36,456 bases of DNA, taken from contig JAILIE010000010.1 in NCBI GenBank assembly GCA_024695415.1, positions 1 through 36,456 of the forward strand. The letters run 5' to 3'. The DNA comes from Clostridiales bacterium (GTDB lineage Bacteria > Bacillota > Clostridia > Christensenellales > Aristaeellaceae). Positions 1 to 7,003 of the stretch are shown piece after piece (the first letter of the stretch is position 1; each line of letters opens with the position of its first letter). The notes beneath the pieces are model-generated. The model made no database searches and was not told the DNA's origin. It saw nothing but the letters and a program-made list of their open reading frames with translations. A program made the translations under genes and the position numbers.

Positions 1-61
1 TGGTTAGAGCGCCAGCCTGTCACGCTGGAGGTCGAGGGTTCGAGCCCCTTCCGGGTCGCCA
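1..61 (+). tRNA. tRNA-Asp (GTC), 5' end cut by window
   Basis: The anticodon arm has a CCAGC/GCTGG stem around a loop carrying GTC. The T arm with TTCGAGC follows, then the 3' acceptor strand CCGGGTC, discriminator G and an encoded CCA at 59-61. The G discriminator is the usual one for tRNA-Asp. The 5' acceptor strand lies outside the window. It is the first visible member of a four-tRNA run. Confidence 0.93.
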
Positions 62-66
62 TATAA

Positions 67-139
67 GCCTTGGTAGCTCAGTCGGTAGAGCATGTGACTG
101 AAAATCACAGTGTCGGTGGTTCGATTCCGCCCCAAGGCA
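67..139 (+). tRNA. tRNA-Phe (GAA)
   Basis: This is a 73-nt cloverleaf with acceptor strands GCCTTGG and CCAAGGC, anticodon loop CTGAAAA (anticodon GAA) closed by TGTGA/TCACA, and T loop TTCGATT. The discriminator is A139. The next bases are CAG, so CCA is not encoded and must be added after transcription. It lies 5 nt after tRNA-Asp. Confidence 0.95.
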
Positions 140-148
140 CAGTGTTAT

Positions 149-224
149 GCGGTAGTAGCTCAGTTGGTAGAGTGCCACCTTGCCAAGGTGGATGTCGCGG
201 GTCCGAGTCCCGTCTACCGCTCCA
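149..224 (+). tRNA. tRNA-Gly (GCC)
   Basis: This is a 76-nt cloverleaf with acceptor GCGGTAG/CTACCGC. The anticodon stem CCACC/GGTGG encloses TTGCCAA, so the anticodon is GCC. The discriminator is T221 and CCA is encoded at 222-224. It lies 9 nt after tRNA-Phe. Confidence 0.96.
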
Positions 225-232
225 TTTTATTT

Positions 233-304
233 GGTGCCATAGCCAAGTGGTAAGGCGAAGGTCTGCAAAACCTTTATTCTCCAGTTCGAATCTGGATGGC
301 ACCT
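233..304 (+). tRNA. tRNA-Cys (GCA)
   Basis: The acceptor is GGTGCCA/TGGCACC. The anticodon stem AAGGT/ACCTT encloses CTGCAAA, so the anticodon is GCA. The discriminator is T304, as expected for tRNA-Cys, and CCA is not encoded. It is the last tRNA of the run, just upstream of a terminator hairpin. Confidence 0.95.
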
Positions 305-309
305 CGAGG

Positions 310-346
310 AAAATGCCACTGCAGGAATGCAGTGGTATTTTCTGTA
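310..346 (+). terminator. Rho-independent terminator of the tRNA operon
   Basis: A 14-bp stem (AAAATGCCACTGCA with TGCAGTGGTATTTT, one G-T wobble) closes a GGAA loop and ends in a T-rich tail. It starts 6 nt after tRNA-Cys. Confidence 0.8.
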
Positions 347-357
347 TAAAAAGGATT

Positions 358-375
358 TCGATCCCGCGGGATCGA
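358..375. repeat. Perfect 18-bp palindrome
   Basis: TCGATCCCG is followed directly by its reverse complement CGGGATCGA. It sits 12 bases after the tRNA terminator tail in non-coding DNA. A zero-spacer palindrome is more typical of a protein-binding site or recombination scar than of an RNA hairpin. No function can be assigned. Confidence 0.6.
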
Positions 376-436
376 TCAAAGGTCTTTCCGATCGCTGTTT
401 GGAAACCTTCGGTCCCCATGCCTGATTTAAAAACCG

Positions 437-500
437 TAAGCAGCCATTTGCTGCTGATGAGATTCCCGACTACGCCGCGTTTCGCCCGGAAGGACAGCGA
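437..500. repeat. Hairpin with REP-like dispersed-repeat character
   Basis: AGCAGC at 439-444 and GCTGCT at 450-455 form a hairpin with a 5-base loop. On the minus strand the flank reads like the GGGCGAA...GGGAATCTCATCAGCAGC type of intergenic repeat found in many gut Firmicutes. There is only one copy here, so the repeat identity rests on resemblance. The rest of 347-555 shows no gene. Confidence 0.35.
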
Positions 501-555
501 AAGGGGCATTTGTATTCCCTTTGGACTAAAAATTCCCAATTTTATACAAAAAATG

Positions 556-585
556 TTGTACAAAACAAAAACATTATGTTATACT
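556..585 (+). promoter_or_regulatory. Sigma-A promoter for the zinc-ribbon gene
   Basis: TTGTAC at 556-561 and TATACT at 580-585 are separated by 18 bp in an AT-rich stretch. Transcription would start near 592 and give a leader of about 125 nt before the ATG at 721. Confidence 0.65.
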
Positions 586-632
586 GCTCAAGTAAGCCCA
601 ACCCCTGGTCGTTACTGCGGTTCATTTCCTCC

Positions 633-712
633 ATGGTTGTTTATCATAACCATTGTCTGGAACGGGGCACAAATCATAACCAATGGCGCGGGTAAACAAC
701 ATTTTTAGGAGG
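633..712 (+). promoter_or_regulatory. Structured 5' leader with competing pairings
   Basis: ATGGTT (633-638) can pair with AACCAT (648-653). GTTGTTTA (636-643) can instead pair with TAAACAAC (693-700), a few bases before the Shine-Dalgarno at 707-712. TCATAACCA occurs twice (644-652 and 674-682), offering a second copy of the AACCA arm. The two pairings exclude each other, so the leader could switch structure. It matches no riboswitch class I recognise. Confidence 0.35.
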
Positions 713-720
713 TTTATACC

Positions 721-1011
721 ATGTAAGAGGACAAGAACCTGACCTGCCGTGACTGCGGCAACGAATTCGTTTTCTCTGCCAGCGAACAGGAATTCTTCGC
801 TCAGAAGGGTTTCCAGAATGAGCCCAGCCGCTGCCCGGCTTGCCGTGCTGCCCGCCGCGCTCAGAATGGCAACGGAAATGCCCCCCGTCAGATGTACACC
901 GTGATCTGCGACGGCTGCGGATGCGAGACCCAGGTTCCCTTCCAGCCCCGCGGAGATCGCCCCGTGTACTGCCGTGAGTGCTTCGACGCGCAGCGCCAGG
1001 CCCGGTTCTGA
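721..1011 (+). pseudogene. Small zinc-ribbon protein gene with TAA as codon 2
   Basis: An AGGAGG 8 bases upstream marks ATG at 721-723, but the next codon is TAA (724-726). The frame is then open to TGA at 1009-1011 and encodes a conserved-looking protein with four CXXC pairs: CRDC, CPAC, CDGC and CREC. Between the first two pairs is the EFVFSASEQEFFAQKGFQNEP segment (split here as EFVFSASEQEF and FAQKGFQNEP). As I recall, members of this small zinc-ribbon family start Met-Tyr-Glu-Asp-Lys, so the TAA sits where a Tyr codon (TAT or TAC) is expected. Everything else is intact: promoter, ribosome site, all eight cysteines and terminator, with codon choice like that of a well-expressed gene. No usable in-frame start lies nearby downstream. 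It could be a recent null allele, a sequencing or assembly error, or a recoded start. The role of the family is not established; four CXXC pairs suggest two zinc knuckles and nucleic-acid or protein binding. Confidence 0.8.
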
Positions 1012-1022
1012 TTCAGGACAAT

Positions 1023-1060
1023 AAAAAGGAAGCCGCTGATTGATGGCGGCTTCCTTTTTC
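1023..1060. terminator. Bidirectional terminator between convergent genes
   Basis: A 14-bp stem (AAAAAGGAAGCCGC with GCGGCTTCCTTTT T) closes a 9-base loop. The T-run serves the zinc-ribbon gene on the plus strand. The A-run on the other side gives a U-tract on the minus strand, about 120 nt after the phosphoglucomutase stop. Confidence 0.85.
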
Positions 1061-1179
1061 GTTGCCTTAAAACGTTTTTGAGGATGTTTCGCGCCTGCGG
1101 GCGCGACCAGGGCTTTCCGGCCGCCCCGGACCTTCGGCGATTGCCAATAGACAGGTGTTCCGTCCCCGGTCGTCGGTAC

Positions 1180-2838
1180 TTATTTGCAGAGGGAAGTTAC
1201 GAGGGCTTCCAGCCTGTCGAGTTCGGCGCTGGCGGCGGGTTCATCGGCGCCGCGGGCGAAGAGGTAGGCCTTGAGCTTCGGTTCGGTGCCGGAGGGGCGA
1301 ACGACGAACTTCATGCCGGAGGCGAGGCGGAATTCCAGTACGTCGCTCTTCGGCAGGCCGGTATCGTCCAGCAGGTAATCCTTTCGCGCCGCGGAAGCGA
1401 TTTCCGGGGCGGAATAGGAGGCGAGGGGCGCGCGCAGGCCGGCCATGATGGCGGCCATCTGCTTCGCGCCGTTTTCGCCGGGATACTCGAAGTTCAGCGT
1501 CCGCTGGGCGAAGAAGCCGAATTCCTTCCGGAGCTCCTCCAGGCGGTCCAGCAGGGTTTTGCCTTCCGCCTTCAGGTTGGCGGCCATTTCACAGGCCAGG
1601 AGGGCCGCGTTGACCGCGTCCTTGTCCCGCACGTCCGTTCCGGACAGGTAGCCGTAGCTTTCCTCAAACCCGAAGAGGAAACGCTCCGGATGGCCTTCCT
1701 CCTCGAGGAAATGGATCTGCTCGCAGATGAACTTGAAGCCGGTGAGTACGCGGCGGAGTTCCGCGCCGTACTTCGCGCAGACGGCGTCCGCCATGTCGGT
1801 GGAGACGATCGTGGTGACGACGACACGGGGCAGGCCGCCCCGGGGCGCCGTGTTCCGGCAGAGGTAGTCGATCATCAGGACGCCCATGTCGTTCCCGCTG
1901 ACGATTTCGACCCGGTCGCCGTCCCGGACGCCGGCCGCCATGCGGTCCGAGTCCGGATCCGTGGCCAGGCACATGTCCGCGCCGGTTTCAAGCGTCTTCT
2001 CAATGGCCAGCTGCATGGCTTCCCGGAATTCCGGGTTCGGATAGGGGCAAGTGGGGAAGTTCCCGTCGGGATTTTCCTGCTCCTTCACGATATCCACCCG
2101 GATATTGCCCATCCGGCGCAGGATCTCCCGCACCGGCACGTTGCCTGCGCCGTTGAGCGGGGAGTAGACCAGGCGCAGGGGTTCGGAAGAAGGATGGATC
2201 CGCAGCTTCCAGATCGCCTGGTAATAATCCTCGATAATATCCTCCCCGATATAGGTGACCATGCCGGAAGCAAGGTATTCGGAAAGGTCGGGCAGACGGT
2301 CCGCCAGCACCGGCTCCTCACTGATCAGTTTCTGGACCCGGTCCGCGGTTTCCAGGGTGATCTGGCAGCCGTCGGGGCCGTAGACCTTATATCCGTTGAA
2401 CTTCGCCGGGTTATGGGAGGCGGTGATCATGACGCCGCCGGAGGTGTTCAGCCGGCGGACAGCATAGGAAAGCATCGGGGTCGGCTGCAGGCGGGGATAG
2501 AGGTATACCCGGACGCCCATGGACGCCATGACGGCGGCGGTCAGCTCCGCGAAATCCCGGCTGTGGATCCGGCTGTCGCAGGAGACGGCGCAGGAGGGAT
2601 CCGGGAAGGATTCCTTCAGATAGTTCGCGAGGCCGCGGGTCGCCTGCATCACGGTGAAAAGGTTCATCCGGTTCGTTCCGGCGCCCAGTACGCCGCGCAG
2701 ACCGCCGGTGCCGAACGCGAGAGTCCGGTAAAAGCTGTCGTTCGCCGTGTCGCTGTCCATGCTGTTCAGTTCGGCCAGCAGTTCGTCCGTCATGGCCGGG
2801 CAGTCCATCCAGGCCCGGCGCTGTTCCTGAATCGTCAT
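1180..2838 (-). CDS. pgcA: Phospho-sugar mutase (phosphoglucomutase/phosphomannomutase)
   Basis: This alpha-D-phosphohexomutase would interconvert glucose-1-phosphate and glucose-6-phosphate (or the mannose equivalents) in the cytoplasm, feeding sugar nucleotides for wall and glycan synthesis. The 552-aa length fits the PgcA-type family of Firmicutes. The phosphoserine loop TASHNP places the catalytic serine near residue 141. The Mg-binding loop DPDSD is near 294-298, the sugar-binding loop FGFEESYGYL lies past residue 380, and the phosphate-binding RPSGTEPK is near the C-terminus. ATG at 2838 is chosen because GGAGGG lies about 9 bases upstream; an in-frame TTG at 2844 is too close. It ends tail to tail with the zinc-ribbon gene. 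Family assignment is firm; glucose versus mannose preference cannot be read. Confidence 0.95.
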   Translation of the reverse strand: MTIQEQRRAWMDCPAMTDELLAELNSMDSDTANDSFYRTLAFGTGGLRGVLGAGTNRMNLFTVMQATRGLANYLKESFPDPSCAVSCDSRIHSRDFAELTAAVMASMGVRVYLYPRLQPTPMLSYAVRRLNTSGGVMITASHNPAKFNGYKVYGPDGCQITLETADRVQKLISEEPVLADRLPDLSEYLASGMVTYIGEDIIEDYYQAIWKLRIHPSSEPLRLVYSPLNGAGNVPVREILRRMGNIRVDIVKEQENPDGNFPTCPYPNPEFREAMQLAIEKTLETGADMCLATDPDSDRMAAGVRDGDRVEIVSGNDMGVLMIDYLCRNTAPRGGLPRVVVTTIVSTDMADAVCAKYGAELRRVLTGFKFICEQIHFLEEEGHPERFLFGFEESYGYLSGTDVRDKDAVNAALLACEMAANLKAEGKTLLDRLEELRKEFGFFAQRTLNFEYPGENGAKQMAAIMAGLRAPLASYSAPEIASAARKDYLLDDTGLPKSDVLEFRLASGMKFVVRPSGTEPKLKAYLFARGADEPAASAELDRLEALVTSLCK

Positions 2839-2863
2839 TGGCAAAACCCTCCTGAGTGAAACA

Positions 2864-2883
2864 GCGCACCGGAACCGGTGCGC
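2864..2883. repeat. GC-rich inverted repeat between two minus-strand genes
   Basis: GCGCACC and GGTGCGC flank a GGAACC loop. It lies between the stop of the unrecognised gene at 2893 and the phosphoglucomutase ribosome site. No U-tract follows on the minus strand, so it is a poor terminator there. It could attenuate transcription or stabilise mRNA. Confidence 0.45.
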
Positions 2884-2892
2884 CGCGTATTT

Positions 2893-3420
2893 TTATACAA
2901 CTCCCTGCCTTCCGGAGGAGTACATCTGGCTTTTCCGGAATGGTGTGATTTTCTGATTATCCCAGGTAAACCCGTCCAGCGTCAGCCGGATGCCGTTTTC
3001 CGCGAAGAGGTTGGCGACATCCTCGAACAGGACGTAGATGTGGCGGGTGAAGAAACCGGATTCGGAACAGGCGGGCTCAACAATCAGGTCGTTGATTCCC
3101 CAGATCCGGATCGGGTCGTACCCGTCAAAGGCGAAGGATGAGGCATAGGCGGTCAGGTTGGCGGCGCGCAGGTCGCACGGGGAGGCGCCAAGCCAGCTGC
3201 CCGCGTTGCGCAGCAGGGCGAAGAAGCACTGCAGCACACGGGAGGGAAGGGAGAAGCACAGCTCATCAATGAAGTAACCGCCGACATCGTAGGTACTGAA
3301 GGAAAGGATTCCGTTCTCGTACAGGATAATGCAGAAACCGCCGTCCGCGGCGCGGTGATCATTGGCCAGGGGTCGGAACTGGTATTGAAAGACCGGCCTG
3401 CTGTTGTATCCGGCAATCAT
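2893..3420 (-). CDS. Hypothetical protein, family not recognised
   Basis: The 175-aa product has no signal peptide or clear membrane segment and is rich in aromatic residues, with stretches such as FCIILYENGILSFSTYDVGG and LIVEPACSESGFF that suggest a mixed alpha/beta fold. I do not recognise the family. ATG at 3420 follows AGGGGGA by 6 bases; upstream ATG (3426) and GTG (3456) codons are too close to their ribosome sites. A clear promoter at 3462-3490 drives it alone, and phosphoglucomutase may be reached by read-through. The coding pattern resembles the neighbours, so a real gene is likely although the function is unknown. Confidence 0.75.
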   Translation of the reverse strand: MIAGYNSRPVFQYQFRPLANDHRAADGGFCIILYENGILSFSTYDVGGYFIDELCFSLPSRVLQCFFALLRNAGSWLGASPCDLRAANLTAYASSFAFDGYDPIRIWGINDLIVEPACSESGFFTRHIYVLFEDVANLFAENGIRLTLDGFTWDNQKITPFRKSQMYSSGRQGVV

Positions 3421-3461
3421 ACACATTCCCCCTATACTTCCGTGCTTCCAAATCACTCCTT

Positions 3462-3490
3462 ATAATATCTAAATATGTGGGGGCAGTCAA
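3462..3490 (-). promoter_or_regulatory. Sigma-A promoter for the unrecognised gene
   Basis: On the minus strand TTGACT (3490-3485) and TATTAT (3467-3462) are separated by exactly 17 bp. Transcription would start about 35 bases before the ATG at 3420 and might also reach phosphoglucomutase. Confidence 0.75.
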
Positions 3491-3513
3491 CCTTTATCCA
3501 CTACATCTTGTGG

Positions 3514-4656
3514 TCAAAATTGTGAACTTTTCGTAACAAATGCCATCAGAGCGTCGCGGTTCTGCAGCGGCGTGGTGGTGGGGCGGCCAAGGTCGTCCCG
3601 GGCGCCGCAGGCGCAGCAGACTTCCAGCAGCACCGGCCCATTCGCGGCCAGGGCCTCCTTCAGCGCGGCAGTGAGGCTTTCCTCATTTTCCGCCCGCAGG
3701 ATGACCGGATAGCCGGCGGCTTCGGCCAGGGCGTGGATATTCATCGCGCCGGAGCAGACCGGCATGCCGCCCACGGTTTCATGGGCGCCGTTGTTGACGA
3801 CGACGTGGACCAGGTTCTTCGGCGCGCGCCGCCCGATCAGCGGCATGGCGCCCAGGTGCATCATGACCGCGCCGTCCCCGTCCAGGCACCAGACCCGGCG
3901 GTCCGGCTTTTCCTCCGCCAGGCGCAGGGCGATCATGGAGGCGTGGCCCATGGACCCGACGGTCAGGAAATCCCGGTCATGCCCCTGGCCGGCCTTCTCC
4001 CGCAGCTCGAACACTTCCCGGGAGAGCTTGCCGGTGGTGGAAACCAGGATATCGGATTCGCCGGTATGATGCAGGATCAGTTCCGCCGCCCGCTCCCGCG
4101 CCATGGGAAAGGCGTTGCCCCAGTCCGGTTTCGCATCGGTGGTCAGCGCACCTTTGCGGACGACCAGCGCGGCGGGCTTCTCCGCCTTCAGGACCGCGAG
4201 CAGCTCATTAAACAGGGCAAAGAACTCTTCCTCCGTTGTATCGGCGGAAAGGATCCGGTACGGGATATCCAGCAGGTCCAGCTGGGAAAGTGTCACGGCG
4301 CCCTGCCTGACATGCTGCGGCTCGTCCTTCGTTCCGGGCTCCCCGCGCCAGCCGACGATGAGCAGGCACGGAATGCTGTACACCCGCGAATCCATCAGGG
4401 AGGTCAGCGGATTGACGGTATTGCCCAGGCCGCTGTTCTGCATATAGCACAGCGCGGGGCGGCCGCAGGCGAGGAAATGCCCGGCGCACAGGCCGATGGC
4501 GCCACCCTCGTTATGGGCCACGATATGGACGGGGCCGTCGGTGCCGTACCGGGCATACAGTTCGTTGCAAAGGCCTTTCAGGTAGGAATCCGGGACGCCG
4601 GTGAAGAAATCGATTCCCTCTCTGAGGCAGGCGTCCAGCAGAACAGAAGCGCGCAT
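3514..4656 (-). CDS. aepY: Phosphonopyruvate decarboxylase-like ThDP enzyme
   Basis: This family uses thiamine diphosphate to decarboxylate 3-phosphonopyruvate to phosphonoacetaldehyde, the irreversible step that pulls phosphonate synthesis forward. The 380-aa length is typical. The N-terminal pyrimidine-binding half has the catalytic Glu50 in AHNEGGA. The C-terminal half has the diphosphate/Mg motif GDG at 260-262 followed by VVVNNGAHETVGG at 286-298. GAGGAG sits 9 bases before the ATG, and the gene begins 16 bases after the CapA-like gene, so it ends a run with lrp, aminotransferase and capA. No PEP mutase (aepX), its obligate partner in known phosphonate pathways, is in the window. Sulfopyruvate decarboxylase is the main alternative, because single-chain members of the two families are close. 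Confidence 0.85.
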   Translation of the reverse strand: MRASVLLDACLREGIDFFTGVPDSYLKGLCNELYARYGTDGPVHIVAHNEGGAIGLCAGHFLACGRPALCYMQNSGLGNTVNPLTSLMDSRVYSIPCLLIVGWRGEPGTKDEPQHVRQGAVTLSQLDLLDIPYRILSADTTEEEFFALFNELLAVLKAEKPAALVVRKGALTTDAKPDWGNAFPMARERAAELILHHTGESDILVSTTGKLSREVFELREKAGQGHDRDFLTVGSMGHASMIALRLAEEKPDRRVWCLDGDGAVMMHLGAMPLIGRRAPKNLVHVVVNNGAHETVGGMPVCSGAMNIHALAEAAGYPVILRAENEESLTAALKEALAANGPVLLEVCCACGARDDLGRPTTTPLQNRDALMAFVTKSSQF

Positions 4657-4672
4657 AGAATGTTTCTCCTCG

Positions 4673-5803
4673 TCAGTTGAAGGTCAGCGGGTAATCCATG
4701 ACCGCGTAATCCAGCTTTTTGGTATTGGACCGGTCCTTCAGCACGTTCACGATGAACGTGGCCTCCGTCGATTCCGGCGCGAAGGGGGTCGGCATGAAAT
4801 CGTTGACGTCCTTCCGGGAGGAAATGCGGATCGGGATGATCCGGAAATCCAGGTAGGTCGGCACGTTGTCCTTGACCCGGTAGCGGATCTGGAAAACGAT
4901 GGAGGACATATCGTCCGGCTTGCTGTTTCCGGAGAAACAGAAGTTGCCCAGGGAATAGCAGATATAGACGCCCTTGTAGTACTCGATGGGCTGGATCCGG
5001 TGGGAATGATGGCCGATGACCAGGTCCGCGCCGCTGTCGACCGCCATACGGCCCAGGCGGATCTGGTTGTCCGTCGGTGAGTAATCCTTTTCCACGCCCC
5101 AGTGGAAGGAAACGATGACCAGGGGATAATACTTATCGGCCTCGGCGATATCCGCGCAGACCTTCTCCTCAAAGGTATCGTAGCCGCCGAAGGGCTTGCC
5201 GTAACGGTCGATGCACAAATAGGAAAGCATCGCGACCTTCACGCCCTGGAACTCGAAAACACCCATGTGCCCGGAGTTGGACCAGATGACGCCGGCTTCG
5301 TCCAGGGCGTTCTTCGTGTCGTCGTATCCCTCGTCCCCGTGGTCCATGACGTGGTTGTTCTCCAGGGAGACCGCCTCGATGCTGTTTTCGGTCAGCACGG
5401 AGACGTAGGACGGGGAGATGCTGAACAGGAAGTCGTTGTTCTTCTTGTTTGACGGGACGTAGGTCGTGTCTGTCAGGGTGCCCTCGAAGTTCACCAGGGT
5501 CAGCTCATCGGAGGAGAGGATGTCCTTCATATTCTTCATGGTGAAGTTGACGCTGCCCTCATGGTCCTCCAGCGCCCTGGCGAAGATCTTCTTGCTGCTT
5601 TTCGCGTTGTCGCCGATCGTGAAATCACCGGTGCAGGTGATCGTCATGATCGGGACGCCGTCGCTGTCCACAGTCAGCTTCGGGCCGGATTCCGCGGGAA
5701 GATATTCCAGGATATCCTCGATCTCGATGTCGTCCTCCTCGGCAAAGGCGAGGGGGCAGGCCAGGAGAAGAACCAGGAGAAGCGCAAACAGTCTGCGAAG
5801 CAT
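4673..5803 (-). CDS. CapA family (PGA_cap) exported metallophosphatase-like protein
   Basis: CapA proteins are calcineurin-like and are linked to poly-gamma-glutamate or capsule handling; most paralogues have no proven substrate. The product is 376 aa. It starts with a signal peptide (RR, hydrophobic LFALLLVLLLAC, then PLAFA before an acidic segment), so it acts outside the membrane; the LLAC could also be a lipobox. Metal-site motifs appear in order: CTGDFTIG, LVNFEGTL, ENNHVMDHG, SFHWG, GHHSHRIQ and YSLGNF. ATG at 5803 follows GGAGG by 11 bases and gives the signal peptide directly; an in-frame TTG at 5821 overlaps the ribosome site. It sits between the aminotransferase and the decarboxylase. 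No pgsB or pgsC is nearby, so polyglutamate synthesis is not implied. Confidence 0.88.
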   Translation of the reverse strand: MLRRLFALLLVLLLACPLAFAEEDDIEIEDILEYLPAESGPKLTVDSDGVPIMTITCTGDFTIGDNAKSSKKIFARALEDHEGSVNFTMKNMKDILSSDELTLVNFEGTLTDTTYVPSNKKNNDFLFSISPSYVSVLTENSIEAVSLENNHVMDHGDEGYDDTKNALDEAGVIWSNSGHMGVFEFQGVKVAMLSYLCIDRYGKPFGGYDTFEEKVCADIAEADKYYPLVIVSFHWGVEKDYSPTDNQIRLGRMAVDSGADLVIGHHSHRIQPIEYYKGVYICYSLGNFCFSGNSKPDDMSSIVFQIRYRVKDNVPTYLDFRIIPIRISSRKDVNDFMPTPFAPESTEATFIVNVLKDRSNTKKLDYAVMDYPLTFN

Positions 5804-5821
5804 GCGAAACAAAACCTCCAA

Positions 5822-7003
5822 TCAGCGAAGGGATGATACGAAATCAGAAATCCGGTCCAGCGCGATATTCAGCTTATCCACCGCCGTCGCGTAGCAACAG
5901 CGGATGTTGCCTTCGCCGCTGGGGCCGAAGGCGGTCCCGGGCACCGCGGCGACGTTCTTCTCCCGCAGCAGGCGGGAGCAGAACTCCTCGCTGTTCAGCC
6001 CGGTGGAGCGGACGGAGGGGAAGGCGTAGAAGGCGCCGTAGGGCTCAAAGCAGTGCAGGCCCATTTCCCGGAAGGCGGAAACCATCAGGCGCCGGCGGCG
6101 GTCATAGCTGTCGCGCATCCGGGCCACTTCCTCATAGCCGTTTTCCCGGCCGGCCTTCAGGGCGGCGATCGCGGCGACCTGCCCCTGGCGCGGCGCGCAC
6201 ATGATGCCGTACTGGTGGATCTTGTTCATGACGTCGATCAGTTCCTTCGCGCCGCAGGCGTAGCCGACGCGCCAGCCGGTCATGGCGAAGGATTTGCTGA
6301 ATCCGTTGATCGTCAGCGTGCGCGGATACATGCCCTCGATCGAGGCGAAGGATACATGCTGCCGGCCGTCGTACATCAGCTCGGAATAGATCTCGTCGGA
6401 AATGACGAAAAGGTCGTGGCGGCGGATGACTTCCGCGATGGCTTCCAGGTCCGCCTTTTCCATGATTCCGCCGGTGGGGTTGTTCGGATAGGGCAGGATC
6501 AGGGCCTTGGTTCTCGGCGTGATCGCTTTTTCGAGCAGGTCCGGCCGCAGGCGGAAGTCGTCCTCCTCCAGCGTGACCACACCGACCGGCGTGCCGCCGG
6601 CGAAAATGACCCCGGGGGAATAGGAAACATAGCTGGGTTCGGGCACGAGTACCTCGTCGCCTTCGGACAGCATGGCGCGCAGGGCCAGGTCGATCGCCTC
6701 GGAGGCGCCGATCGTCACCAGGATTTCGGTTTTCGGGTCATAGCCCAGGCCGTATCGGCCGTCCATGTACAGGGCGATCTCCTCCCGCAGCTCAATCAGG
6801 CCGCGGTTGGCGGTATACTGCGTTTCCCCGTCCACGATGGAATCCACCGCGGCGTTGCGGATCGCGTAGGGCGTTTTGAAATCCGGCTCGCCGACGCCCA
6901 GGGAGATGGTGTCCTTCATCGTGGACGCCAGGTCGAAGAAGCGGCGGATGCCGCTGGGCGGAACGGAGGTGATCCGCGGATTCAGAAACCGGTCGTAGTT
7001 CAC
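5822..7003 (-). CDS. Class I/II PLP-dependent aminotransferase
   Basis: This fold-type I aminotransferase would move an amino group between an amino acid and a 2-oxo acid. At 393 aa it has the family length and landmarks: YPNNPTG at 172-178, SDEIY with the pyridine-N aspartate at 203, Schiff-base Lys237 in FSKSFAMTGWRVGY, and a C-terminal arginine in NIRCCYA. It resembles the aspartate/aromatic aminotransferase (PatA-like) group of Firmicutes; the substrate cannot be read from sequence. It starts at GTG 7003, whose last two bases overlap the TGA of the Lrp gene, so the two are translationally coupled. Lrp regulators often control the enzyme they are paired with, which supports an amino-acid role. 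Confidence 0.93.
   Translation of the reverse strand: MNYDRFLNPRITSVPPSGIRRFFDLASTMKDTISLGVGEPDFKTPYAIRNAAVDSIVDGETQYTANRGLIELREEIALYMDGRYGLGYDPKTEILVTIGASEAIDLALRAMLSEGDEVLVPEPSYVSYSPGVIFAGGTPVGVVTLEEDDFRLRPDLLEKAITPRTKALILPYPNNPTGGIMEKADLEAIAEVIRRHDLFVISDEIYSELMYDGRQHVSFASIEGMYPRTLTINGFSKSFAMTGWRVGYACGAKELIDVMNKIHQYGIMCAPRQGQVAAIAALKAGRENGYEEVARMRDSYDRRRRLMVSAFREMGLHCFEPYGAFYAFPSVRSTGLNSEEFCSRLLREKNVAAVPGTAFGPSGEGNIRCCYATAVDKLNIALDRISDFVSSLR

Noticed and set aside
70-708. Protein-coding frames across the tRNA cluster on either strand
   Set aside because: They run through four tRNA genes and a terminator; the translation is tRNA sequence read as protein.
1078-2859. Long plus-strand open frame opposite phosphoglucomutase
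   Set aside because: Low-complexity composition with no family features; the minus strand encodes a full mutase with all motifs. High GC leaves the opposite strand open.
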